64,000 bases of DNA, taken from NCBI GenBank assembly GCA_028571685.1, contig CM053154.1, positions 14,726,001-14,790,000 on the forward strand, in the 5' to 3' direction. Positions 38,701 through 51,085 of this stretch are shown here, in pieces. Within the stretch, counting starts at the first letter, position 1, and each line of letters starts with the position of its first letter. The notes under the pieces were generated by a model that saw only the letters and a list, made by a program, of their open reading frames with translations, was not told the DNA's origin and made no database searches. The position numbers were made by a program, and so were the translations under genes. Origin of the DNA: Heterohyrax brucei (taxonomy: Eukaryota; Chordata; Mammalia; Hyracoidea; Procaviidae).

Positions 38701-40604
38701 CTAGGTTGCCCTGAGAACCGGGAGAAGTCGAACGGCAGGAGAGAGAAGAGTGAAGTCGACCAGAACGTGGTTGCAAGGCCACCAGATATTTCAGCCCAGG
38801 GTCCCGGGCACTCTTGCTTGTCATCACCTTCAGCCCTGCACTTGTGTCCCCAAGGCCTTCCCCTGGCTTCAGCTCCTGTATATTTATTTTGTCATTTTCT
38901 TGACTTCTCTACCGTGGGTATGGTGTTGGGGGAGAAGACCAAAAAGCCGCTTTCAGAAAATCTCAGAGTTGGAAACTACTTTCTGGGGTTGTCCCCCCTA
39001 TCGGGACAGATTAGTAGGAGGTCAGTGGGAATTGTCCCTGCTGCCACCTCCTCCCTGCCTCCACCTCCTCGATCTTCCCAGGGTGTGGGCACACACCACT
39101 GAGACGGAGTCTCAGCGTCATCTTCGCTGCCTAAAGAGACTTGCACTTTGAACCCCCACAAAGCAGCTGTGGGCAGAGGTCATGGTGGTTCCCCCTCAGA
39201 GAGGCCCGACTTTGTGTGCCACCCTTCTCCCAGACCCCAGAATTCTGAGCTTTAGAGCTACCCTCATGGGGTGAGGGGTGCATTCTAAGCCACGCTTCCC
39301 TCTGGCCTGAACCATCCGCCCTCAAAACACTGATTCCAGCTTGGATACCCACCTCTGAATTAAGCTGTCTGGGCAGAAGCTCTACCGGTGTCAGCGGCTG
39401 TCTGAGAGCATTGCAAAGGTTGACCATCTCTGGGCTGCGGAACTCTGGGTCAACCTTAGGGTTTCCGAGCATGGAAGAAAGCTTCAACTTTAGTCGGCTG
39501 TGGATCCCAGCTCTAGGCGTCCCCTTCTCTCAGTGAGCATTTGGGGAGTACAGGAGGGTCGAAGTACAGCCTTGCCCTCAGAGGGCCACACCTCAGAGGG
39601 TCAAACCTGATGTTGACAGCCCAGCCCACGTTGACTGGCTAGTAATAGCAGTTACTGCACAATTGACATCAGTGATCTTGGCTTAGGGGTGCAAGAGTGG
39701 ATGACCTGAGAGCAAGGTGGGGCAAGGATGAGGCTGAAGAGGGTGCATGTTGTGTAAGGGGTGGTTCCTTTTCTTTAAACTTTTCTGCCGAACTTTAAGA
39801 AGCTTAAAATACCTACTTAACCCTATCCCTCTTTCGGACAGGATCCGTTCCCTGACAGCACCAGCAGGGAGCGGCATGCTGGAGATCGGACCTCTCAGCC
39901 TCTACCGCAGTAGGGGGACTTTTGGCCAGGGCCTAGGGCACAGGCTGCTCGGAGCCTGTTGCTGTTCAACAGGCGTCTTCTGCAGGCCGCCAGCCTCTGG
40001 TTGGCCAGCCGGTGGGCGAAGGTCGAGGGCGCAGCAGGGCCCTGACCCACCCTCCACGTAGGAGCGGGGGCACCGGGTCCCTTGACCTGGCGCGCTACAA
40101 ACGAACCCCAGGCTGTGCTCCACCCCCACATGGGGGAAGGGGGCTTCTCCACAGTCCCGGGTGACACAAACCCTGGAGCCTTGTAATCTATGCTGCTTCA
40201 TGCGCCCAGGCCAGAGGAGCTGGGAAGGTTCGCATCCCAGCCCCGACGTGCCGGGAATTAACAAGGAGAGTGATTCATTAACCAGACTAGCGGGTGGAGG
40301 CCAGTGTGTCGCTCACTGATCATTCGGATCACACTGAGTCCCAGAGCCCCTTAAACCTCCGGACGTCCTTACACGCCACGGCTGCTGCCTCTTTACTGGT
40401 GGGTTCAGCCAGGCTAGGGCAACGTCTGGGTCTTTGTTCCTTAGGGGCCTCTAAATGAGTGGTGCTTGGCTAAGTCCAGGCAGGGGCAGCCGGAGGTGGA
40501 GGGGATGTTCCTTGGGCATCCCCCCTACCCGGTGCACCTCACATCACTGCGAGATGGGCACTGTCTACTCGGTAACCTGCATTCTGCAGGCAGCCAGACC
40601 TGCA
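38701..40604. other. EMX2 upstream unique DNA, no gene
   Basis: No repeat or coding similarity recognised. A tiny direct repeat (CCTCAGAGGG twice) lies near 39577-39600. Possible EMX2OS exons cannot be told apart from intron here. Confidence 0.5.
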
Positions 40605-40735
40605 GACACAGGGTGGAGGTTCCAATCCCGGATCTGACGTGTCTTAGCCCAGTGACCTTGGTTAACCGCCTGGCAATCTCTCCGGACTTCCATTTTGTCT
40701 TCTATAAAAAGATGCCCAAGGCAACAGCGCTGGCT
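40605..40735 (+). repeat. MIR SINE
   Basis: GGTTCCAATCCCGGATCTGA, CAGTGACCTTGGTTAACC and TTTGTCTTCTATAAAAAGATG are MIR blocks. Confidence 0.6.
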
Positions 40736-40909
40736 CCCCAGGGCTGATAGGGTGAGGGGCAGAGGGACAGTGCTGCATCTCCACTATGACAACGTGAACA
40801 GGATTGTATGCTTTGGTCAGTCAAAACTCAGAACCTACACTGCAGAGGATGAATTCTATTGTACTAAATTATCCCTTAATAAACCTGATTCCTCACTCCT
40901 GAAAAAGAA

Positions 40910-41095
40910 TCAGATTTGGGCTCACAGCTCAACTCCTGTGACCTTGGGCAGTTTTTATCTAATCTCTCTGTGCCTGTGTTTTGCTCTTCTGTGAAATGGG
41001 ATACGTGGTAGTCCCTAGCCTTTGGAGTTGTCATAAGGATTCAGTGAGAAGAACCTGGCAAAAGGCTTAGATGGTGCCTGGTACATAAGGAGCTG
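40910..41095 (+). repeat. MIR SINE
   Basis: CTGTGACCTTGGGCAGTTTT, CTCTTCTGTGAAATGGGATA and the 3' end GGTGCCTGGTACATAAGGAG are in order. It is one of the few interspersed repeats inside the quiet block and is ancient. Confidence 0.7.
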
Positions 41096-41524
41096 CAATC
41101 GAAGTTAGCTCTTCTTGTTTGTTCTTGCAGCTGCTGTTATCTCTTTAACCGCCTGGACGGCTTGTTGCTGGGCTCCAGAACGGAACAACAAAGGTTCAGA
41201 CACAACCTTTTGCTGGTCACACCCTCCGGCCTTCCTTGCCCAGTTTGAAGCATCAGGAGACAGAAAAGCCATGATCCTCAGGCTCTCCCACAAAGCCTGC
41301 CAGTTTCCCTAGGGAGGTGCTGGGGTGAGGGATGCTTGGATTTCTGGCTGTAGGAGGCATCAAAAACACAGGATTTCTGGAGATCCTGGAAAATTCATGT
41401 GCTCCGAGTTTCCTGTTCAGTCCCCTACACTTTGGAGGAGCAAAGGGTGTGCTGGCTCAGTGCAACATCTGTGCGGAGTTCCGAGTGGGTGCACAGTCCC
41501 CTGTAAAGTGCTAGGGTGCTGTCT

Positions 41525-41662
41525 GGGCTCACTACCTTTGTGACCTTTACCTCCCCGAGCCTCCGTGTTCTCACCTGGGAAAACAGCAACGTCTTAGGAG
41601 TTACCGACAGCAGTAAGTGTCCTAGTGTTTGGCTCACTGTGGGCGTTCAGCAAATGCTCTTT
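41525..41662 (+). repeat. MIR SINE
   Basis: CTACCTTTGTGACCTTTACC, GAGCCTCCGTGTTCTCACCT and TTTGGCTCACTGTGGGC are seen, ending in CAGCAAATGCTC. Confidence 0.6.
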
Positions 41663-41689
41663 AGGAAGCCAGGGCCCTGCGCGGCTCAG

Positions 41690-42600
41690 CCCACGCTATG
41701 TGGACCTTCTGCGTGAGCCGGGCCGGTGAGCAAGCACCGGGCGCCAGCCGTGCAGTGCGGGAAGCGCGCCGTCGGGGAAGGGTGAGCGCTTGGCTTGCCA
41801 GTGACCCGCGGAAGGCGACCCCTGATAGGGAGGCTTCGAGGACCGGTTACAGATGCCTCCAACCTACTGGGATTTCCAGTTACCCGTATCCTCCGAACGA
41901 GTAGGGAGGCAGTGGGAAATGAAAAGTAAGATTAATACCATAAAAAAAATTTTTTTAATTGTTATTACGGCAAACCCCTTTTTGGCTTCCTCCCCAGAGG
42001 CGGGTCAGCAGCCCAGATCCGCGTGTGCGCAGCGGCGCCTAGTGGCGAGGGCCCGGCGGCCGCCTGGTTTCTCCGCTGTGGCTGTGGGAGTCCCGGGAGG
42101 CCTGGGTGGTGCCCCTCTCTCAAGAATCACCACGATCCCTGCTCTGGCGAGAGCAGGGGCCCTACGGAGGCGCTAGTCACCGAGGAGAAAAGGCGACTTT
42201 GAAACACATCCCTCCTCCTCCCTCCACCAACCCAGCTCTTGGGCCCAGAGTTCACCACCCACGCCAGGAATCCGGCTTTCTTCTGAGTCTGGGCCGCCTT
42301 CCGAGAAGAGCAGATTCGACTCTAAGACGACGAGGTGGCCCTGGTCACTCGGCCTGAGTGATTCAGCTCCCGCACAAATGCTCCCAAACCCCACGCCTGA
42401 GATCCCGGACAACCCTGGTCCCTGCAGCGGTTCTGAGGACCAGCCGCGGCAGCCCGAGCGCGCGCCCTGCCCGGGGTGAGCTCCGAGGGACTGAGGTGCC
42501 ACCCTCCCCGCTTTGCGCCCTCTCGCGGCCGGTCCAGGACAGGAGGTCAAGGCGGTCACTGCAGGAGGTGACCTCGCGTTTCTCCCAGATAACCATCCCA
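41690..42600. promoter_or_regulatory. Upstream CpG-rich region
   Basis: CpG dinucleotides and a NotI-type GCGGCCGC (42056-42063) mark this unique region 5-6 kb upstream of the EMX2 ATG. It could host an EMX2OS exon or a regulatory element. No coding similarity is seen. Confidence 0.35.
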
Positions 42601-43629
42601 GGGCGATGGGAAGTTGTAGAACTACACAGGGTGCCCTGGAAACCCGTGTGGTGTGACGGCGGAACCCAGCGGAGCCCTCGACAGAGGGGTGACCTGGAGC
42701 GCTGAGCCTTCGCAGGCGGGTCTGACCTTCGGTGGCCAGACCCAGCAGGCTGCAGGAGACAGGAGCTGTTCTGCGATTGTCGGTAAGAGCTGTGAGTGTC
42801 TGCGTCTCCTGAGACCCATCCGCTTGAGATGCAACCTTTCAGAGCCAGGGACGCCGCAGCTACGTGTGTACCTCACACCGAAGGGGATGCCGGTAGGATC
42901 TTTCTGCCTTCATCCTGAAGAAGTGGTCAATGTCTCTTCATAACCAGCTGTCCATTTGCCTCGATATTGAAAATAAACCAAAATCAAAGAAATGCCAGTT
43001 TGTTTCTCCTGGCATAGTCTAAAGCCAGGGGAGGACAGATGGACACACAGCCAGAGATGTGTCACCAGGGAGACTGGAGTCTCTTGCTCAGGCTGCTCCC
43101 CCCGACGAGGCAGGGGCAGGGGCAGCAGCACGGGTTGGGATGGGATAACTCTGTCTTTTCCTGCCCACTCCTGGCCGCGTATGTGTGAGGGTGTTGCAGA
43201 CCATCCCCACCAGCCCGAAGGTTGTGGCTCTATTGGGTCACAGGAGCTTGTGTGGCAGCCTCTGCATACAACCTCAGGTGGGCTGAGGTGGCCTCAGCCA
43301 CCTTACTGGGTAGGAGGGCGGGGTACACTCTTCCATTTCCCCTGCTGCCTCACGCAGGCACTATTTTGTTGGAGATGGGGGCCTCCACCTTCTAACCTCT
43401 GTGGCTTCTGGAAACACTGATGAACTCAGGAATCTCTCTCTTGGGAACTTAATCATCTCTTTCATCAGTAGTTTTCCATTTTCTGAACTCTTAGGACCTG
43501 GCGGGGGCTTACAAAAGGGATTTCAGTCACTTGGAAATAGAGGCTTCTTGTCCTAGAATCCTAGCGAAGATGCAAAGAGAACTCGAAGATGTTAACAGTT
43601 CCTTCCGCTTGCAAGGGATCGTTGCCTTA
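42601..43629. other. EMX2 upstream unique DNA with a TCF-like site
   Basis: An AT-rich island at 42950-43010 contains ATCAAAG (42983-42989), a TCF/LEF-type motif. The rest is GC-moderate and unrecognised. Confidence 0.4.
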
Positions 43630-43830
43630 AATATACCCATGATCTCAGTGAACCTCACAAGCTGGTGAGACAGAATACGGGAGTCCTGGTATCTGCTTCC
43701 CAGATGAGAAGACTGAGGCTCCAAGAAATTACACAAGTTGTTCAAGGTCATGCATCATCCCTCCCCCCACCACGGGTGCAGAAGTTGCTGCTGCGCAGGA
43801 AGCCCTGGGACCCAAGCTCCTCCCCACCCA
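43630..43830 (-). repeat. MIR SINE
   Basis: CAGATGAGAAGACTGAGGCTC and GTTGTTCAAGGTCATGC are the antisense MIR core. Confidence 0.6.
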
Positions 43831-44779
43831 GTGAGGCCAGATGCCTGCACTGAGGTCAAAGGGAAAAGGCAGCCAAGAGCACTCCCAAATGGATGGGAAT
43901 GTCCAAACTGTCAGTCACTGCAAGGCTTGTTGGGGCCACCCCAAATAGCATAATTCTCGTGCTTGCCTGTGCCCACTGCCACCATTGTCCCCCCGGCCAC
44001 TTTTTCCAGCTTCAGAACTCGGTGCCCTTTTTCTCCTTACTTGACTCCCTAAAGCCTTTTTCGGATTCAAACTCTGGGTGTAGGGGACACAGAGCCTTCC
44101 TGGGGTTGCCTCAGCCGGCGATTTCCAAGGGATCAGCCAGGCTGGCCCTGTGTCCTCAACCCCCCCACCCCACATCACTCCTCACACCTTCGGAGGTGGC
44201 CCCTGAGCAGCGCCTGAAACGACTTGTGGAGAGAGCTCCCCGGACAAGGAAGTGCCCAAGGGCCCTCTCCCGGTGTCCACCCAGCGTCCTCCGACTCCGT
44301 AGGCAGGGAGTCCATGCGGTCTTCGGGATTCCAAAGAAGCCCCTGAAGAGAGAGTCTGACCCTCTCAGGGCCCCGAGCAGCTGCAGTGTAGCCTTGGCCC
44401 GGGAGGCCCACAGTGTGGCCACTGTGAGGACCAGGAGACCACTCACTAGGACTGGCTCCCCAGGGTGAGGGAGAAGAACCCGCTGTCCTCAAATCCAGAA
44501 CCCCTCGCGCCCTGCCCTCCAAGAGGTTGGACATACTAGGCTATTTGCATTCTCTCCGCGTCCAGGCTCGGGGTGTGCGCTGTGGGCCCCACTTTTCCCG
44601 CTGCAATAGCAGAGCCTGAAGGCGTCTCCTGGCCCTTGCAGGAGGCCTCAGCCAGTTTGGGGTCTCCAGGCCTCGACTCTGGGCCTGGCGTGCCCCCAAC
44701 CCCGGTGTTATGCAGACAGGCAGGACCGAGGCTGCCCCCGCTTAGCCCAGCCGATAGCGGCTCACAGGGTTTGCTGCGC

Positions 44780-45480
44780 GACCAAGGGTGGCATCGCTGC
44801 GGCGCGGGCAGGGACTTCGTTGGTTCAATATTAGCTTTTCATTCCAGTCTATTGTGCCCATCTGCGATAATATTGACTCTGAGGTGAGAGCCCACTGACG
44901 ACAGGGCTCGTCTGACACTCCGCAGCCGGGCGCGCCAGGAAAGAGAAGCGGCCGCGGACAGTTAACGGGACTGCAAACAAAAGCTGCAGCCGGGCCACCG
45001 CTCAGTCTCCGATGCCCAGGTCACATCGCTCCTGCGGCGTGTGCCCGGCCTCTGGCTGGGAAGTAGGGGTCAGGAGAGGGTGTAGGGCTGAGCTTTCCCT
45101 GAAGAGGGGCACAGCCCTCATTCAGCGCACAACTCTCATCTTGAAAACAATTGTTTTTGAGGTTCTGCTTCTAGGTAACTCCACAGGAAAACTAATTCTC
45201 TCTCTCTCCCTCTGTCTCTCTCACCCACAGAGAGAAAGAGAGAGAAACAGAGAGAGTTTTAAGTTGCCAGTAAGCCAACATCAGTTGCAAAGATGTTTGT
45301 CCCTTTTAAATGGTGTAACTCTTTAGAGTAACTTTTCTGTCGGTGTTTCTGGGGTTTCCCCAGCGAGAGAAGTAAACACGGGGAACAACTACCATTAAAC
45401 TGCAGGACTTGCCAGTGAGCCGGTTACTATCAAATTTCTAACTGATCACTTTGCTTTGCACCGAACCGTCTTTCAGCCCA
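44780..45480. promoter_or_regulatory. Upstream candidate regulatory tract with a TC/GA hairpin
   Basis: The left part contains GGTTCAATATTAGC near 44821 and GATAATATTGAC near 44865, followed by a CpG-rich stretch with GCGGCCGC (44949-44956). The right part holds AACAATTGTTTTTGAG near 45146, the TC/GA inverted low-complexity tract (45195-45256) and AT-rich unique sequence to 45480. It lies 8-9 kb upstream of EMX2. Confidence 0.35.
45195..45256. repeat. (TC)n/(GA)n inverted low-complexity pair
   Basis: A TC-rich arm (45195-45222) and a GA-rich arm (45229-45256) are separated by ACCCAC, so a hairpin can form on either strand. It is imperfect but long. Confidence 0.8.
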
Positions 45481-45939
45481 TCGCCCCGGGTCCCTGCTGC
45501 CTTTCTAACCTCAGCTTTAAAGGGCCTCTGCGGCGTTCAGCTGATGCAGATACACACTCGTTCCCCTGTTTAGATTGCTTCCGTGCTTGCGATGGAAAAT
45601 GGCACCTGAAGTTGTGTTCTGTGTCTGAGACCGAACATTGCGCTTCCACTCTGAGAACCAAATGTCAACCATCAGGGATCGCTGGGAACTTGGGCAGTGC
45701 GTCCTCAGGACTCATTTAGGAACTGCTGGCCCCTATTGGAGTCTGACGTGTGTGCAGGACAACCAGTTTCCTCCCATACCTCAATAACAAGTGGTCTTTA
45801 GAATCAATCCCTTGGTCAGTTCCCGAAGGTGCAAGGGCACACGGGGAGCTGGGAGGGAGTAGGTAACTGGTAACAGAGGTGGCCTCCAATAGAGGCTAGG
45901 GAGCCCTAGCAAGTTGGTTATTTCAGCAGAGAGCATTGT

Positions 45940-46165
45940 GAGAGAAGTGTGTGTGTGCGTATATGAGCACCTACAATATACAGGGTCCATTTATATTATG
46001 ATATTTAATAAGTAGTATATACTATATGGCTTTATGTTCTGACATTTTATTGTTATTCTATACAAATTATTTAGCACTGTAGTATGTTTCATTATACATT
46101 ATATATTGTATGTTGTGTACGGTTCTGTATATATATATATACACATATTTTTATATATGCAAATG
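45940..46165 (+). repeat. AT-rich low-complexity region
   Basis: It is rich in TATAT, ATATT and a pure (TA)n core near 46126-46141. It could be a decayed microsatellite or old LINE; no family is recognised. Confidence 0.6.
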
Positions 46166-47769
46166 TGTTTGGGGAAGCCTTTAATCTCCCCACAAATACA
46201 CACTGTGATCATTTTAACACAGCTCTAATCAAAACCACTTTGAGACCGGTTATGTCTTTGTAACAAACACCCTAGAGTCTAATTTCAGTTCCAGGAAAAG
46301 GGACAAACAGGAGCAACTCTTCACCTCGAGGGATGGCGGGTCCCATCTAGAAAGTGATTTTCCAATTGTCCACTTGGAGCAAAGGAGCCTATGTTCCAGA
46401 CAGGGCGGCAGCTTTCTTGTCCCGCCAGCGTGGTTGTGATGGTTTTGGCTTCCAGAGGGGCTGTTTAGAGGTTCCCTGTTCCTCAAACTGATGTCGTGAA
46501 TTAATAAATTTGGGGAGCACAACTCACTCTCAGCTGAGGCATCTGAGACAGCTGAGGAGGCCTTTCACCCCCGGGTCTTGGGCTTCAGATGAGGGTCCTG
46601 GGCTCCAGAAGAGACACCGATGGCAGCATGGACCTCAGATGCAGAGTAGCACCCTGCTCTTCCGCAGTCCTCCCGCCTGCCTCTCGGACCTGTGGCAGCG
46701 CTTGGCCTGCTCACAGATCAGACGGTCCCAATGAGTCAGCTTTTGCTAACGAGTAAGAGCTAAAATAAGCAGACAGTCAGGAGCTCCCCCAGGAGAGCAA
46801 GGGGCCAAGTGGGCCAGTTGAAAATAAAGTCAGAATTTCAGATGTCTGCCTGTTATCACCTCTTTAAAACCCCAGGACCACACAAGGGATCCTTGGGGCA
46901 GGGGGAAACAACAGGTACACGGTATCAAGAGAAATAGCCCAGCTCTGTACCCAGGTAGACAGGAGGCTGGTACTTGGGAGGCCTGGGAGGCCTGGGAGGC
47001 AGCAAGGAGGTGGGGGTGAGTGGTGGAGTGAGGAAGCCCCATGGGAGGGAAGAAAGAGGACAGAAATTGCCACCATAGTGAGCTGCTTATTTCTTAAAGT
47101 AACCCCCCCCCCAGATAGCCACACGGTCACACCTTACAGTCAAAGCTGGGACACTTGGCCCCAACTGGTCCCGGGGTTTGGGGCTCCTCTATTTTCTGCA
47201 ATGTGGGGACTCAGAAAGGTCTAGAAGCACTTCTCTGATCTGATCAAGTCCCTGGCCTTGGAGAAAAATGTTTATGGATATCAAGTGCTGGCTTTGTCCT
47301 TCCTGCCTCTTGCCAGAGAGACTGCCAGCTATCCAAGGAGATAGGTTAGGGAAGGAGAGAGAGGAGAGTCTTCATACTGCTAAAAATAAACTGCTCCTCA
47401 CACTCCCGGCTTGGAGAGCAGGGAGGTGTCTGAGCACACTCAGAATGCCAAGCTGTCCAGATGAGGAGTGGAGCCCTGTGCCAGAGGGTGGGTGTGGGTC
47501 TTCCCAGATGGGCGCCGTCACATCTGCTCAGTCAGCGGCATTTGCTCTGTCCAGGTGATCCATTTCGCCCATGCTGAAGGATTCTTGGAGGTGGAAAACT
47601 CTACTCTCGTGGTATGGCCATCAAAGTCCCACTATTCTACTCCTTTCTTGAGCCCCCATAATCCTGGTTTAAGAGGCCCAAGTGTACTGGGAACATGTCA
47701 GTCTCAGCTTGTCTGTCTCCAGGGCATCTGGCATGAGAGACAGATCATTTCAGTCATAGATGGTGCCTG
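46166..47769. other. Unique DNA, no gene
   Basis: No repeat apart from the small GGGAGGCCT array and no coding similarity. Open frames are under 125 codons. Confidence 0.5.
46976..47000 (+). repeat. Short tandem repeat of GGGAGGCCT, three units
   Basis: Three 9-bp units lie in direct order, the last one diverging at its final bases. It is a tiny minisatellite in unique sequence. Confidence 0.8.
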
Positions 47770-47970
47770 TTCCATATGCTGTGCTCAGTGCCTGTTACAA
47801 GGAGTTCATTCCATCCTTCCAGCGACCCACTGAAGTGGTTGAATGGAATTAAAGTTTATTCCCTTTTCCAGATGAGAACACTGAGGCCTTGAGATGCTGA
47901 GGGATTCACTCAAGGTCACGTGTCTAGTAAATGAGTCTGGATTCCACTTCAGAGCTGTCAGACTCCAACA
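47770..47970 (-). repeat. MIR SINE
   Basis: TTTTCCAGATGAGAACACTG, TTCACTCAAGGTCACGTGTC and TAGTAAATGAGTCTGG are the antisense MIR core and flank. Confidence 0.65.
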
Positions 47971-48216
47971 GCTTCTCTCCTTTCCTTCACACTTTTTTTT
48001 TTTCCATGCAAACGTCCTCTTTTACATAGTGAGGAAGTCAAGGCCCATGAAAGGAAGAAAGAGACAACACTTTATACTCTTCCATCACAAAAAAAAGTCA
48101 GTGACTATAGGATGCAGCCTATACCATATCCATCTACAGAACATTAATTCCATGTCACCTGTTGGGTGGAGATTGTGCCACCACCAGGTTAGAGAGGCAG
48201 AAATGGCTCCTCCGCC

Positions 48217-48406
48217 AAAAACCCATTGCTGTCAAGTCAATTCCAAGTCAAAGAGACCCTATAGGATGGAGTAGAGATGCCCTGCTTTCCAAGGCTGTAA
48301 ATCTTTAAGACAGCAAGCTGCCACATCTTTCTCCTGGTGAATTCCAACCGCTGATCTTTTCAATAACAGCTGAGCACTTACTTAATGACTGTGTCACTAG
48401 GGGCCC
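48217..48406 (-). repeat. AfroSINE, long form (first after the quiet block)
   Basis: AAACCCATTGCTGTCAAGTC, CCAAGGCTGTAAATCTTTAA and the head CACTAGGGGCCC are seen. It marks the right edge of the AfroSINE-free block. MIR-like sequence (GTGGCTCAGCGAGATTAAAT) follows. Confidence 0.8.
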
Positions 48407-48499
48407 TTAAAACAGTGGCTCAGCGAGATTAAATACCTTGCCCAGCCACCCAGCCAGGCCACGGCAGAGCCCTGGCACTAGCCTGAGCCAGCCCATTCC

Positions 48500-49305
48500 C
48501 AACCTCCCGACTTTGCAGATACCACATATGGGACCATTTAACCAACAGAGTTAGGCCTTGCTAATTACTAGTGCTTTCTTTTTCGTGTTTTCATTTTTCT
48601 TACAATATTATTTGGGGATCCAGAACTTTCTTGTGTATGCCTCTCCTCTACTCATTCTTCTTCCAGGCATGCACTCATCTGTATTCTAGGGCCATCGAAG
48701 AAACAGGTCAAAGACGTGCGCCGTGTCTGTGGTCACATGATAGTCAGACACAAGACTGTGTAGATTTGGTTTTAAAAAAGGCTTCAATTGTATACTTTGT
48801 TTTATTACTGAATGCCTTACATGTATCTATAAAACAGATGAGCAATGCGTTATGCAAGGGGAAGCCTGTGTGTAGGAAGAATCCTTTGATCAAATGGTTC
48901 CATTTCCAAAGAAATGACCATGAACCCATGCGGGAGATGACTGAGAGGACAGGGAGTTGACCTTGTGTGGATGCACTAAGTCCCCACTACCAAGGTTATG
49001 AAGGAATGGTGTCCTTGCTGAGTTGTCAGATTGCCAGGGTTCCCTGACACTCATTACTTCTGAAGCTTGCTTGTTTCCTTCCCAGAAGCCGTGCCCCCAG
49101 GAAAGAGCTTTTTTTTTTCCTTCTTATTATAAGATTCTCTCTTTCTTCTCTCTCTTTATGTGTATGTGTATATTAGACAAGGATGGGTAAAAAAAAACAA
49201 TCATCCAGATATTCACTATAAAGATATCACTGCCATCAATGTTTTGGGATATTAATTTTGACATCTTAGCAAATCAAAGAAATTAGGTTATGTCTTAAAA
49301 TTTAA
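48500..49305. other. Intergenic, mostly unrecognised
   Basis: A stretch at 48560-48960 is repeat-free and AT-rich and might be conserved. A 129-codon plus frame there has no known domain. Confidence 0.4.
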
Positions 49306-49462
49306 AAAATTACCTTCAAGTTGGATCCAACTCATAATGACCCTAGAGGTCAGAGTAGAACTGCCCCATAGACTTTCCAAAGGATGCTTGGAGAATTTGA
49401 ACTGCTGACCTTTTGGTTAGCGGAGGAAGCACTTAACTAACTAACTGGCCACCAGGGTTGCC
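49306..49462 (-). repeat. AfroSINE, short form
   Basis: AAGTTGGATCCAACTCATAA, AACTGCTGACCTTTTGGTTA and the head GCCACCAGGGTTGCC are seen. Confidence 0.85.
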
Positions 49463-49620
49463 TGAGCAGTGGAGAGGAAAAACTATCAATTCCAACACAC
49501 AAGGAAAAGACCAATTCCCCCATTGGCCACCAGATGGCAGAGCTGGCTTAGGATGGCTTGGTTGCAGTCTTAAAGGAAGGGTGGGTTAGGAGCCACTGTA
49601 CCCTTAAAAGTATGGCTGGT

Positions 49621-49771
49621 ACCCTTTCCATCAAGTTGATTTTCGCTCACAGCAACCCTATAGGACAGAGCAGAAATGCCCCATAGGGTTTTCAAGGAGT
49701 AATTGATGGATTTGAATTGTTGACCTTTTGGTTAACAGCCAAACTCTTAACCACTGTGCAACCAGGGCTCC
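49621..49771 (-). repeat. AfroSINE, short form
   Basis: CATCAAGTTGATTTTCGCTC, GAATTGTTGACCTTTTGGTT and CAACCAGGGCTCCC are seen. It is well preserved. Confidence 0.85.
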
Positions 49772-50280
49772 CAGGGCTACTTAAAATCAGGTATTGATAC
49801 TATTGGGGTGTCATTCATTCAATACACACCGAACACTTGCCATTTATAAGGAAATTGCAGTTGACTAAGATTCACAGGGCTAACAGTTTACAGTAAATCA
49901 TGATCCTTGCCCTCACGGTTTAGCTGAGAAACTAGACAAGTAACTATGGTTTAGGGTGGTATGTGCACAGATATGAAATCTCTTATAGTTTTTTTGGTTT
50001 GTTTTGTTTTTTCTTCCTGATGTTCAGGAAAAAGCTACTGAAGCTTACATATAAACAACTGTGAGGCAAGGAGGCATTTCCTGTACATCTTCCCAAAACA
50101 CTCTTGTGAATAGAGCAAGACAGCTACCCCAAGAGGGTGTTTAGGAAAAACAGTAAGGTAGTTCAGTAATTGGTAGGCAGTAAAATACAGCAGGCAAGTG
50201 CTGGTGATGGACCTTAAGCCATAGGGAAGAAGAAGCTACTGCATATGGGACAGGAACGGGAACAATCATCTAGTCTTTAT

Positions 50281-50415
50281 CCTGGTGGCACGGTGGTTAA
50301 GTGCTATGGCTGCTATCTGCCAAGTGCTCCTTGGAAACTATGGGGCAGTTTTACTCTGTTTAGAGGGTTGCTATGCGTTGGAATCAACTTGACGGTGGTG
50401 GGTGGCGGTGGTGGC
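50281..50415 (+). repeat. AfroSINE, short form with internal deletion
   Basis: CCTGGTGGCACGGTGGTTAA runs through GCTATGGCTGC, but the box-B region is deleted before CAAGTGCTCCTTGG. The tail reads GTTGGAATCAACTTGACGG, followed by a GGTGGTGG-type end. Confidence 0.85.
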
Positions 50416-50615
50416 ACTATAAGTAAAGTAATTTACATATATTACCACATGTAGTTGTCATAAAACCCTTTGAGAGGAAGTATGTGTATCACAGTTTTGT
50501 AGATAAAAATACTTGAGACTCATGTATTTTATATCAACCCTCCAAAGACACACTTAGCCTGAGATAGAGTGGGAACTTGAACCCTTGTCTGTATAACTGT
50601 AAGCACTGACTTCTT

Positions 50616-51037
50616 ATTGTTGTTAGGGGCCGTCAAATCAATTCTGACTCATAGCAACCCTGTGCACAGCAGAACGAAATACTGCCTGGTCTTGTGCCAT
50701 GTCCACAATTTTTTTTATGCTTAAGCCCATCATTGCAGCCACTGTGTTAATCTGTCTCATTAGTAGTCTTCCTCTTTGTTACTGGCCCCCCACTCTGCCA
50801 AGCATGATGTCCTTCTGCAGGGACTGATCCCTCCTGACAGCATGTCCAAAGTGTGTAAGATATGGTCTTCCCATCTTTGCTTCCAGAGAGCACGCTGGTT
50901 GTACTTCTTCCAGGACAGATCTGTTGGTTCTTTTGGTGGTCCCTGGTACATTCAGTATTCTTCTCCAACACCACAATTCAAAGGCATCAATTCTTCTTCT
51001 GTCTTCCTTATTCATTGTCCAAGTTTCACATGCACTA
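50616..51037 (-). repeat. RTE-type LINE 3' fragment 3
   Basis: The minus-strand frame reads RRRIDAFELWCWRRILN, the conserved C-terminal block of RTE ORFs. The plus strand ends with the shared tail GTTGTTAGGGGCCGTC. It is a truncated 5' pseudocopy. Confidence 0.8.
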
Positions 51038-51085
51038 ACTTAGGGGCCACATTTCTCAGTAATTTGGAATATTAACAATGCAGGA

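Noticed and set aside
43893..44468. 191-codon plus-strand open frame
   Set aside because: No recognisable domain, and overlapping frames on the other strand are equally long.
45181..45256. TC/GA pair considered as a CRISPR-like or microRNA hairpin
   Set aside because: Low-complexity arms give many equivalent pairings and no specific mature product. Eukaryotic context excludes CRISPR.
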